Shown: positions 1 to 5,398, counted from the first letter of the stretch. The stretch is 5,468 nucleotides of DNA from Candidatus Bipolaricaulota bacterium (GCA_021163015.1 JAGGXO010000003.1:1-5468), one strand, 5' to 3'. Notes: generated from the sequence alone by a model not told the origin. A program made the numbers and translations.

Positions 1-966
1 CTCTTCCAGGCTAACAGCCACGATCTTCGTTCCCTGGACGGCTGTCATTACATCGAATTTCCCCTGGAGGGCAAATTCAATCGCTGCTGCGCCAAACCTG
101 GTTGCCAGGATTCGATCGAACGGGGCTGGACTCCCTCCTCGCTGAAGATACGCGAGGTTCGTTACGCGAACTGGCATCTCCATTAGCTTGGACAGCTGGT
201 TGGCGATGTACTGTCCTACGCCACCTAGACGGACATGCCCAAACGAGTCGACCTCCGCCTCTGCGAGAACCTGCCCGTCCAAACCCTTGGGCATCGCCCC
301 CTCAGCGACTATGATGATGCTGAAGTGCTTCTTACGCGCTTGTCGATGCAGAATCTTTCGGTGCACCTCTTCGATGTCGAACTCCTGCTCGGGAACAAGT
401 ATGACATCGGCACCGCCAGCGATTCCGCCCATCAGGCTCAGCCACCCTGCGTCCCTGCCCATCACTTCCAGGATGAGTACGCGGTGATGGGAGAAGGCCG
501 TGGTGTGAAGGCGATCGAGGGCTTCGGTGATTACGTCCAGGGCGGAGGCGTAGCCTATCGCGTAGTCTGTCATTGCGATATCGTTGTCTATCGTCTGAGG
601 TATTCCTACAGCTTTGATACCGTGCTCGGCGAGGCGATGAGCGACACCGAGCGTGTCGTCACCGCCGATAGCAACAAGAAAATCGATCGCATTCCGCTGC
701 AGAGTCCCCACAATCTTCTCAATTCCACCATCGATGTTGAATGGATTAGTGCGCGAACTGCCAAGGATTGTGCCTCCAATGTGTAGTATCCCAGAGACAT
801 CCTTCACCTCGAGTGGCTTCGTCAGGTCCTCCATGGGCCCGAGCCACCCCTCGCGAAAGCCAATCGTCTCTACTCCTTGCTTGTAGCCGAAGCGGACGAC
901 AGATCTGATTGCCGCGTTGATCCCTGGGGAATCTCCCCCTCCCGTCAGTATCCCTGCTCTCTTCAT
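1..966 (-). CDS. pfkA: 6-phosphofructokinase, group III (actinobacterial/PPi-type) family, C-terminus cut by window edge
   Basis: This cytoplasmic enzyme phosphorylates fructose 6-phosphate at C1 to give fructose 1,6-bisphosphate. I translated 322 codons, open to the left edge; family members are about 340-365 residues, so only the tail is missing. Seen: LTGGGDSPG at 7-15, GSSR at 69-72, IGGDDT at 100-105, PQTIDND at 123-129 (catalytic Asp127), EVMGR at 167-171, AEG at 221-223 and LQRGGSP at 274-280. Residues 1-223 align with E. coli PfkA numbering without shift. About 24 extra residues before RVTNLAYLQRGG are typical of group III enzymes. Position 104 is Asp, as in many pyrophosphate-dependent enzymes, where ATP enzymes have Gly. 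Position 124 is Gln, neither the Gly of ATP enzymes nor the Lys usual in PPi enzymes, so the phosphoryl donor cannot be assigned. The ATG lies 1 nt after the fba stop, with GGAGG 8 nt upstream inside fba, so translation is probably coupled to the aldolase. Confidence 0.97.
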   Translation of the reverse strand, partial: MKRAGILTGGGDSPGINAAIRSVVRFGYKQGVETIGFREGWLGPMEDLTKPLEVKDVSGILHIGGTILGSSRTNPFNIDGGIEKIVGTLQRNAIDFLVAIGGDDTLGVAHRLAEHGIKAVGIPQTIDNDIAMTDYAIGYASALDVITEALDRLHTTAFSHHRVLILEVMGRDAGWLSLMGGIAGGADVILVPEQEFDIEEVHRKILHRQARKKHFSIIIVAEGAMPKGLDGQVLAEAEVDSFGHVRLGGVGQYIANQLSKLMEMPVRVTNLAYLQRGGSPAPFDRILATRFGAAAIEFALQGKFDVMTAVQGTKIVAVSLEE

Positions 967-967
967 G

Positions 968-1966
968 CTAGCTTCCTCCAACGATTGAATGACTCGCGCT
1001 TCCCGCCTGATCGATCAGTTCCATTGCCACTTTCTTGATACGTTCCTGTATCGCTCTTCCCACCGCACGTGGATCGAAATCCTTCTTTACGGGCGTCCAA
1101 TCGCTCTTAGAAAAGAGCCCATCGGCATCATCTGGAACGCCTTTCGGTGGTACTATCGAAGCTGTATGTGAGACATAGTAGTCGTGTGCCGCGCGCGCAT
1201 ATTCATATTGGTAGCGAGTATCCTTGTTCAGCTTGCATATCCCGTAGCGGATGATTTCGTGTATTTGATCAGCCAATAGGCCGGACGTGCCGTGCAGCAC
1301 AAGCGGAACATCGAGTCCATTCTCCACCAACCGATTGTGCACCTTATCAGCAATGTCTGTGCGCAAGACAACGTCTTTCCCTTTGGAGACGCCGTGTTGC
1401 GTGCCAACGGAGATTGCAAGCAGGTCGGCGCCGGTCTTCTTCATAAACTCGACCGCCTCATCGGGGTCTGTATAGAATGCGTCAAGGGAAGCAATCTCAT
1501 CCTCTACACCCTTGATCTTTCCAAGCTCCGCCTCGATAAGGATGTCGCTCCCCTTGGCCATATCGACGACCTTGCGCACAATTCTGATGTTCTCGTCGTA
1601 GTCTTCCTTGGAAGCGTCGATCATTATTGACGATACGAGCCTCTCGGAGATTGCAATCCCGATCAGATCCATCTCGTTGGTCGTGAAGTGATCGAGGTTA
1701 AGGAACACGCCAATCGAAAACCGATCACCAAGGATCTTCACCTGTTGTGAGAGGCTGCGTAGCCCGGCAAGCTTATCTCCTGCTCCAGCAAACTTCGCTG
1801 CCCCGGGAGATACCTGCACTACAAGATCAGACTTGCGCTCGTCATACCCCTGCAAAAGGCCGATCAGGACATTCTGCTCCGCGATGTTGTTCGCCATAAA
1901 CGCATAGCCACCTGCCTGCGCCAGCCTGTATACTTCTCTCAATTCCTTGCCGCCGTAGAATGTCAT
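968..1966 (-). CDS. fba: class II (zinc) fructose-bisphosphate aldolase
   Basis: The 332-residue cytoplasmic enzyme reversibly cleaves fructose 1,6-bisphosphate into glyceraldehyde 3-phosphate and dihydroxyacetone phosphate. By comparison with the E. coli enzyme, catalytic Asp is D92 and the metal ligands are H93, E147 (in EAELG), H191 (in QHGVSKG) and H225 (in LHGTSG). N247 and D249 (KLNKDT) match the substrate-binding Asn286/Asp288. The layout is closer to type A than to the tagatose-bisphosphate (GatY/KbaY) branch. The motif around the catalytic Asp is NLDHF, whereas HxDHC or HxDHG is usual, and a short insertion after it is absent. The next gene is phosphofructokinase, which makes its substrate, supporting FBP over tagatose bisphosphate. 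The start has GGAGG at 1976-1980, 9 nt upstream. A good promoter just upstream (1988-2016) and a 94-nt gap from accA suggest it can be transcribed independently of the acc genes. Confidence 0.96.
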   Translation of the reverse strand: MTFYGGKELREVYRLAQAGGYAFMANNIAEQNVLIGLLQGYDERKSDLVVQVSPGAAKFAGAGDKLAGLRSLSQQVKILGDRFSIGVFLNLDHFTTNEMDLIGIAISERLVSSIMIDASKEDYDENIRIVRKVVDMAKGSDILIEAELGKIKGVEDEIASLDAFYTDPDEAVEFMKKTGADLLAISVGTQHGVSKGKDVVLRTDIADKVHNRLVENGLDVPLVLHGTSGLLADQIHEIIRYGICKLNKDTRYQYEYARAAHDYYVSHTASIVPPKGVPDDADGLFSKSDWTPVKKDFDPRAVGRAIQERIKKVAMELIDQAGSASHSIVGGS

Positions 1967-1987
1967 CTTCTAGAACCTCCAAATGAT

Positions 1988-2016
1988 CTTATAACTCTTC
2001 TTGAGCATCTTCTCAA
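1988..2016 (-). promoter_or_regulatory. sigma70-type promoter for fba-pfk
   Basis: On the minus strand TTGAGA (2016-2011) and TATAAG (1993-1988) each match consensus at 5 of 6 bases and are separated by exactly 17 nt. The expected start, near 1981-1982, would leave a leader of about 15 nt carrying the GGAGG of fba. The -35 box lies in an inverted repeat, TTGAG and CTCAA around 6 nt (2001-2016), which could be an operator or be chance. A second, weaker pair (TAGACA-17-TATTGA) lies just upstream. There is no terminator between accA and fba, so read-through from the acc genes is also expected. Confidence 0.55.
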
Positions 2017-2060
2017 TACGATGGCTTCCGTTTCCTGTCTATGATTGCGGTTGCTGCAGC

Positions 2061-3011
2061 CTAGCCAGAGAGAATGCTGTAACGACCTACATTTCGATAG
2101 CGCTCGAACCGTGAGGCCAACAGGCTATCTGTGGACGCCTGTGATAATTCACCTAGGTTGCGAATGATGCTCTCTTTGAGTGCGGACGCTGTCTGCTGCA
2201 GGTCCTTGTGCGCACCACCTAGTGGCTCTGGGATGACCTCGTCGATCACTCCCAGGTCGAGGAGATCCGGAGCGGTGAGCTTCAGCGCAGCAGCCGCTTC
2301 CTTGACACGTTCCTTGCTCTTCCCGAGGATCGCCGCAGCCCCTTCGGGGCTGATCACAGAGCAAATAGCGTTCTCCAGCATCAACAGGCGGTCGGCAGCT
2401 CCAATTGCCACTGCCCCGCCAGATCCGCCCTCACCGATAATGACGGCGATCGTCGGAACTGATACCTCGATCATTGAGTTGATGCTTGCGGCAATCGCTC
2501 CTCCGATGTTATTCTCCTCTGATTCCAGACCTGGATAGGCCCCAGGAGTATCGATCAGGCTGATTATCGGAAAACCAAAACGCTCAGCCAAGCGCATCAT
2601 CCTGATTGCCTTACGGTACCCCTGCGGGCGAACCATCCCGAAGTAGCGTTCCTTGTTCTCCGCGGGGTCACGTCCCTTTTGCTGCGCGATGACCGCAACC
2701 TTTTCGCCATCCAATTCGGAAAGGCCGGTCAGCAGTGCGCGATCATCTCCGCTCATGCGATCCCCGTGAAGCTCGTAGAAACCGGAGAAGATCTCCGCTA
2801 TATAATCAAGCGCGTAGGGGCGTTTGGTGTTCCGTGCAATCCGCACTCGCTCCCAGTCGGCAAGATTTGCGTATAACTCGGTTCGCATCTTCGCGAGCTT
2901 CTTCTCTAGCTTGGTGATCTCCGCTGACAGATCCAGACCTTCCACCTTGTTCAGCTCACGCAGCTCTTGGATCTTCGCTTCCAACAGATCGAGGGTTCTT
3001 TCGTCACTCAT
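2061..3011 (-). CDS. accA: acetyl-CoA carboxylase carboxyltransferase subunit alpha
   Basis: AccA pairs with AccD as the cytoplasmic alpha2beta2 carboxyltransferase, moving the carboxyl group from carboxybiotin to acetyl-CoA to give malonyl-CoA, the first committed step of fatty acid synthesis. The protein has 316 residues (E. coli AccA has 319). Residues 1-60 are a charged helical segment typical of the family; the crotonase-fold domain follows. Seen: LHGDR at 81-85, IDTPGAYPG at 153-161, IGEGGSGGA at 192-200 (glycine pairs of the oxyanion hole) and VISPEGAAAIL at 219-229. An upstream in-frame ATG at 3077 would add 22 residues lying wholly inside accD. I chose the ATG at 3011 because AGGAGG is 6 nt upstream and MSDERTLDLLEAKI is a normal AccA beginning. 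The gene overlaps the accD end by 8 nt, which fits coupled translation of equimolar subunits. Confidence 0.98.
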   Translation of the reverse strand: MSDERTLDLLEAKIQELRELNKVEGLDLSAEITKLEKKLAKMRTELYANLADWERVRIARNTKRPYALDYIAEIFSGFYELHGDRMSGDDRALLTGLSELDGEKVAVIAQQKGRDPAENKERYFGMVRPQGYRKAIRMMRLAERFGFPIISLIDTPGAYPGLESEENNIGGAIAASINSMIEVSVPTIAVIIGEGGSGGAVAIGAADRLLMLENAICSVISPEGAAAILGKSKERVKEAAAALKLTAPDLLDLGVIDEVIPEPLGGAHKDLQQTASALKESIIRNLGELSQASTDSLLASRFERYRNVGRYSILSG

Positions 3012-3852
3012 CTCTCCCCTCCTGGAAAAACCGAAGAACGGTGGCAAGTTCGCTCCGCAGATCCTCCCGCTTAACAACCCGATCGATCATCCCGTGCTCG
3101 ATGGCAAAGGTGTCAGTCTGGAAGTTCTTCGGGAGCTCCTCGGCGATTGTTTCCTTGATCACGCGTCGTCCAGCAAACCCGATCATCGCTCCCTTCTCCG
3201 CAATTATGATGTCCCCTAGGCTCGCTATCGATGCTTGCACGCCGCCGGTAGTGGGATAAGTCATCACCGAGATGAACGGGAGGCGCTCTTCTGCCAATCG
3301 GGCACGCACGGCTGTTGTCTTCACCATCTGTAGCAGGGCAAACGCGCCCTCTTGCATTCGCGCTCCACCGGAGGATGAAACGAGGATGAACGCGCAGCGT
3401 CGCCTGATCGCCTCCTCCATCCCGTGGCAAATTTGTTCGCCCATCACCGACCCCATGCTGCCGCCGATAAACTGAAACTCCATAACGCCGAGCACAACAG
3501 GCATCTGCTCGATCTTCGCACTCGCAAGGATAATCGCGCTCGGGAGCCCTGTCTTCTCTTGTGCCTCCTCCAATCGTTGCGGGTAAGGTTTCTCGTCCTG
3601 AAAACCAAGCGGATCGTCGGCAACTATCGGCTTTGATACGTCCTCGAAAGTCTCTTCGTCGATTAGGGATTCGACCCTCTCCCTGGCAGTGAGGAAGAAG
3701 TACTCACCGCAGTTAGGGCATATGTTGTTATTCTCCCGCACGCGACGCTTGAAGACGAGTTCGCCGCATGATTTGCAGCGCAGCCATAGGGCCTCATCCG
3801 CCTCCTTTTCCAGGTTGACACGAAAGTACTGCTTGTCTTTGAAGATCGGCAT
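3004..3852 (-). CDS. accD: acetyl-CoA carboxylase carboxyltransferase subunit beta
   Basis: AccD is the zinc-binding beta subunit of the acetyl-CoA carboxylase carboxyltransferase, partner of AccA encoded immediately downstream. The protein has 282 residues; family members are usually 280-305. A four-cysteine zinc ribbon is complete: C26, C29, C45 and C48 (CKSCG and CPNCG). The carboxyltransferase domain shows MEFQFIGGSMGSVMGE at 124-139, SSGGARMQEG at 160-169, PTTGGVQAS at 200-208, GFAGRRVIKET at 225-235 and FAIEHGMID at 249-257. The residue before PTTGG is Tyr where Asp is common, a position I believe to be variable. The start lies 2 nt after the DUF502 stop, and its GGAG (5 nt spacing) is supplied by the last sense codon of that gene. 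The zinc ribbon is known in the E. coli enzyme to bind nucleic acid, including its own mRNA; whether that happens here is not shown. Confidence 0.98.
   Translation of the reverse strand: MPIFKDKQYFRVNLEKEADEALWLRCKSCGELVFKRRVRENNNICPNCGEYFFLTARERVESLIDEETFEDVSKPIVADDPLGFQDEKPYPQRLEEAQEKTGLPSAIILASAKIEQMPVVLGVMEFQFIGGSMGSVMGEQICHGMEEAIRRRCAFILVSSSGGARMQEGAFALLQMVKTTAVRARLAEERLPFISVMTYPTTGGVQASIASLGDIIIAEKGAMIGFAGRRVIKETIAEELPKNFQTDTFAIEHGMIDRVVKREDLRSELATVLRFFQEGRDE
3018..3023 (-). promoter_or_regulatory. accA: ribosome binding site that sets the accA start
   Basis: A perfect AGGAGG on the minus strand, 6 nt before the ATG at 3011 and within the last codons of accD. It decides for this start over the in-frame ATG at 3077. 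Confidence 0.85.
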
Positions 3853-3854
3853 AG

Positions 3855-4538
3855 TTACTCCTTTTTCCTGCGCCGCTTGAATGGACTAAACCGAGGGCGA
3901 GGACTTTGGTCTTCAGAATTGCGCAGACTTGCCGGTAGGACCGAGCCGCTAGAGAGGATCATGGAAAGGGCATCATCGACGGCCATATCAAGCTCTGTGA
4001 CCTTATCCTTTGGTACTAGCAACATCATCCCAGACAGTGGGTTCGGCGCCGTAGGCGCATAGACGAGGATCGACTCTTCCTTTGTCTTGTCGTTTAGTGT
4101 TCCCAGGTCCTCGTTTGTTACCAATCCGATGATGTTGATCCCTTCCTTTGGATATTCGAACATGACTACCCTGTGGAAGGCTGCTGTCTTGCGGTTCAGA
4201 AGCGCATTTGAAAACTGCTTGAGCGTCGAGTACATCTTGCGGATAACGGGAACAGAAGAGAAAAGACGATCCATGTAGTACTGAAGCGTACGGCCGAGGA
4301 AATTCCGCGTGATCAACCCTACGATAAGAATGAGGAACAAAGTCATGTAGATCCCCATACCAGGGATCCAGTGACCAAGAGCCTTCTGTACCATCTGCCC
4401 GAACGCGGTCTGCTTGCCAACAAGGCCGTCGATCAAGTGATAGAGAAACCACAAGATATACACTAGACCGCCTACAGGCAGGATCGCGAGCAGTCCGCTG
4501 ACAAACGTGTCACCGAGATGCCGCAAGAAAGCCTTCAT
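3855..4538 (-). CDS. DUF502 family integral membrane protein
   Basis: The product is a 227-residue inner-membrane protein of the DUF502 family, whose molecular role is unknown in bacteria; plant relatives (COV family) affect vascular patterning and membrane traffic. Two transmembrane helices are clear, about 13-36 and 60-80. The first is followed by a 20-residue loop, and the second by the family segment GLITRNFLGR at 74-83. The soluble part contains the diagnostic block YAPTAPNPLSGMMLLVP (160-176), then VTELDMAVDDALSMILSSG. The C-terminus is a disordered-looking tail of Ser/Pro and then a basic cluster, KRRRKKE. The gene heads the acc-fba-pfk operon; the contents do not explain why, though membrane lipid supply is a loose link. 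The start has GGAGG 9 nt upstream. The final codons AAG GAG TAA also form the Shine-Dalgarno of accD. Confidence 0.94.
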   Translation of the reverse strand: MKAFLRHLGDTFVSGLLAILPVGGLVYILWFLYHLIDGLVGKQTAFGQMVQKALGHWIPGMGIYMTLFLILIVGLITRNFLGRTLQYYMDRLFSSVPVIRKMYSTLKQFSNALLNRKTAAFHRVVMFEYPKEGINIIGLVTNEDLGTLNDKTKEESILVYAPTAPNPLSGMMLLVPKDKVTELDMAVDDALSMILSSGSVLPASLRNSEDQSPRPRFSPFKRRRKKE

Positions 4539-4564
4539 AATACTATCCCTCCACGTCTCTTCAT
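4535..4564 (-). CDS. possible 9-codon leader ORF before the DUF502 gene
   Basis: On the minus strand an ATG at 4564 opens MKRRGGIVL and ends in a TGA that overlaps the DUF502 ATG as ATGA. A purine-rich GGGAGGAG (4579-4572) stands 7-9 nt upstream, as strong as that of any proven gene here. The ORF carries the DUF502 ribosome binding site inside its Gly-Gly codons. Two tandem Arg codons (AGA, CGT) are the only notable codon feature. So short an ORF can occur by chance. Confidence 0.3.
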   Translation of the reverse strand: MKRRGGIVL

Positions 4565-4586
4565 TCGTCCTCTCCTCCCATTAGGG

Positions 4587-4592
4587 TATTAT
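4587..4592 (+). promoter_or_regulatory. -10 element for the lytic transglycosylase gene, overlapping the opposite promoter
   Basis: TATTAT on the plus strand (5/6 consensus) occupies the same bases as the minus-strand TATAAT, offset by one. Transcription from it would begin around 4598-4600, at the ATG. The -35 region (TTCGTC at 4564) is poor, so this is less certain than the minus-strand element. Confidence 0.4.
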
Positions 4593-4593
4593 A
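4588..4593 (-). promoter_or_regulatory. -10 element for the DUF502-acc-fba-pfk operon
   Basis: Consensus TATAAT on the minus strand (4593-4588) in the 59-nt gap between divergent genes. The expected start near 4581-4582 gives a leader of about 43 nt before the DUF502 ATG. No good -35 is seen at 16-18 nt; TTGTCG (4612-4607) is a 4/6 match but only 13 nt away. An activator or an unusual sigma factor may compensate. Confidence 0.5.
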
Positions 4594-4597
4594 GGCC

Positions 4598-5161
4598 ATG
4601 ATGAACCGACAAACACTGCTCACGAGAATTGTGAGATGGCTCTTACTGGCCCTCATCTTGTTTGTATTGGGAATGGCGGGATTGAAAGTACTCTGTCCCT
4701 TCCCGTACCGTGAAGCGATTAACCGCTGGACAGGCGAATATTCCACCGATCAGTTCCTAGTGGCTGCAGTCATTCGTGCTGAGAGCCACTTCCGCACTCG
4801 CGCCACATCATCAGCGGGAGCGATCGGCCTGATGCAGATCATGCCAACAACAGGAGAATGGATCGCCGGCAAGATAGGCATGGATGGGTTCACTGTGGAC
4901 GACCTCTACGATTCAGAAACGAATATCCGTCTTGGAGTTTGGTACATGCGGTATCTCATCGATCGTTTCGGTGACATTGATACAGCGCTCGCCGCTTATA
5001 ACGCAGGCCCAAGCAACGTTCGAAGGTGGCACGACACCGAAGAGGAGGCATTTGCGGAAACCACTGAGTTTGTTCGCAAAGTTAGAAAAGGAGAGCGCGA
5101 ATACCGTTTTCTATACACGCTCCCCATCCTTGGGCCTCTTCTGCGCGCTATCGCGCTCTGA
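4598..5161 (+). CDS. membrane-anchored lytic transglycosylase (SLT domain, GH23)
   Basis: The enzyme cleaves the MurNAc-GlcNAc bond of peptidoglycan and forms 1,6-anhydro-MurNAc ends, acting outside the cytoplasmic membrane in wall turnover or remodelling. It has 187 residues. One hydrophobic N-terminal segment (about 12-32) follows basic residues and serves as signal anchor. C33 follows KVL, not a lipobox, so a lipoprotein is unlikely. The SLT domain begins near 48 with the catalytic glutamate E62 in IRAESHF, then GAIGLMQIMPTT (74-85), DLYDSETNIRLG (102-113) and LAAYNAGPSNVRRW (131-144). The closing ETTEFVRKVRKGEREYRFLY is a normal family ending. The size suits the small Firmicutes-type SLT proteins without accessory domains. 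ATG codons at 4598 and 4601 are both possible starts. No clear Shine-Dalgarno is present (AGGG 11 nt upstream), unlike every neighbour. The gene is divergent from the operon to its left. Confidence 0.95.
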   Translation: MMNRQTLLTRIVRWLLLALILFVLGMAGLKVLCPFPYREAINRWTGEYSTDQFLVAAVIRAESHFRTRATSSAGAIGLMQIMPTTGEWIAGKIGMDGFTVDDLYDSETNIRLGVWYMRYLIDRFGDIDTALAAYNAGPSNVRRWHDTEEEAFAETTEFVRKVRKGEREYRFLYTLPILGPLLRAIAL

Positions 5162-5187
5162 GCTTCGCCGAAAGCTCAGCTTCTCTT
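5158..5187 (+). terminator. intrinsic terminator-like hairpin after the transglycosylase gene
   Basis: CTGAGCTT (5158-5165) pairs perfectly over 8 bp with AAGCTCAG (5172-5179) around a 6-nt loop, and a pyrimidine-rich CTTCTCTT follows. The stem begins inside the last codon and stop of the upstream gene. The tail has T interrupted by C, so termination may be incomplete. Confidence 0.55.
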
Positions 5188-5245
5188 CGTACATCCTGAT
5201 GCTGCTGTTTAATGTTAAGGAAGTCGCAATACGCATTCTTGCCCG

Positions 5246-5299
5246 TCATGGCATGAGGGTTGCCTAGTAGTCACTGCGCTGGTGACGCCCATGCCATGG
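5246..5299 (+). other. imperfect inverted repeat, hairpin A
   Basis: TCATGGCATG (5246-5255) pairs with CATGCCATGG (5290-5299) with one G-U at the outer end. Pairing then continues inward through two single mismatches to TTGCC (5260-5264) against GGTGA (5281-5285), leaving a 16-nt loop. No T-run follows, so this is not an ordinary terminator. It could act as RNA structure or as paired protein-binding DNA sites. Confidence 0.45.
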
Positions 5300-5307
5300 G
5301 GGTGGCA
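5247..5307. repeat. two copies of a CATGNCATG-based element
   Basis: An 18-base unit at 5247-5264 (CATGGCATGAGGGTTGCC) recurs at 5290-5307 (CATGCCATGGGGGTGGCA) with 14 of 18 bases identical, 43 nt apart or about four helical turns. Each core CATGNCATG is itself palindromic, and the second lies in the larger palindrome CCCATGCCATGGG (5288-5300). This resembles a pair of sites for a dimeric regulator, though the same bases also form hairpin A. Confidence 0.4.
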
Positions 5308-5325
5308 ATGCCAGCGATGTGATTA
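5268..5325 (+). other. imperfect inverted repeat, hairpin B, exclusive with hairpin A
   Basis: TAGTCAC (5268-5274) pairs with GTGATTA (5319-5325), then after a symmetrical 2x2 internal loop CGCTGG (5277-5282) pairs exactly with CCAGCG (5311-5316). Two G-U pairs, another 2x2 loop and GCC/GGC (5287-5289 with 5304-5306) continue the stem to a 14-nt loop. It uses 5281-5299, which hairpin A also needs, so only one can form at a time. Regularly spaced internal loops are more like a structured RNA than random sequence. I recognise no known RNA family. Confidence 0.45.
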
Positions 5326-5343
5326 AGTCTTCCGTGCGGCTCG

Positions 5344-5372
5344 TTGCGCCAAGAGCTACGGTTGGCTAGTAT
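5344..5372 (+). promoter_or_regulatory. possible promoter for the gene at 5411
   Basis: TTGCGC (5344-5349) and TAGTAT (5367-5372) are 17 nt apart and would start transcription near 5379, giving a leader of about 32 nt. The matches are 3/6 and 4/6, so the call rests mainly on spacing and position. If it is the real promoter, the hairpins lie upstream of the transcript and would be DNA sites, not leader RNA. Confidence 0.3.
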
Positions 5373-5393
5373 TGCGCGAGATCATCAACCTAT

Positions 5394-5398
5394 AGGAG
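5394..5398 (+). promoter_or_regulatory. ribosome binding site for the GTG at 5411
   Basis: AGGAG ends 12 nt before the GTG, longer than the usual 5-9 nt. The reading frame has a stop at 5393-5395 and no other start before the window ends, so this site and the GTG go together if the gene is real. Confidence 0.4.

Noticed and set aside
235..786. 183-codon open frame on the plus strand
   Set aside because: It is antisense to phosphofructokinase, whose minus-strand translation has all family motifs; the plus frame shows no recognisable domain or ribosome site.
2040..2066. GCTGCAGC palindrome just after accA as a terminator
   Set aside because: The perfect palindrome leaves no loop, and no U-tract follows on the minus strand.
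3012..3077. Upstream in-frame ATG adding 22 residues to AccA
   Set aside because: The extension lies inside accD, is unlike any AccA N-terminus, and the ATG at 3011 has a perfect AGGAGG.
4694..4696. Cys33 after the hydrophobic N-terminus of the transglycosylase as a lipoprotein cysteine
   Set aside because: The preceding residues Lys-Val-Leu do not fit a lipobox, which needs small residues before Cys.
4561..4746. 61-codon minus-strand frame ending in GGEDE, with its stop overlapping the ATG of the small leader ORF
   Set aside because: It lies mostly antisense to the transglycosylase N-terminus and crosses the promoter; no ribosome site or family resemblance.
5246..5325. Hairpins as ordinary rho-independent terminators or as a tRNA
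   Set aside because: No T-run follows either stem, and no acceptor stem, T-loop or anticodon arm pattern is found.
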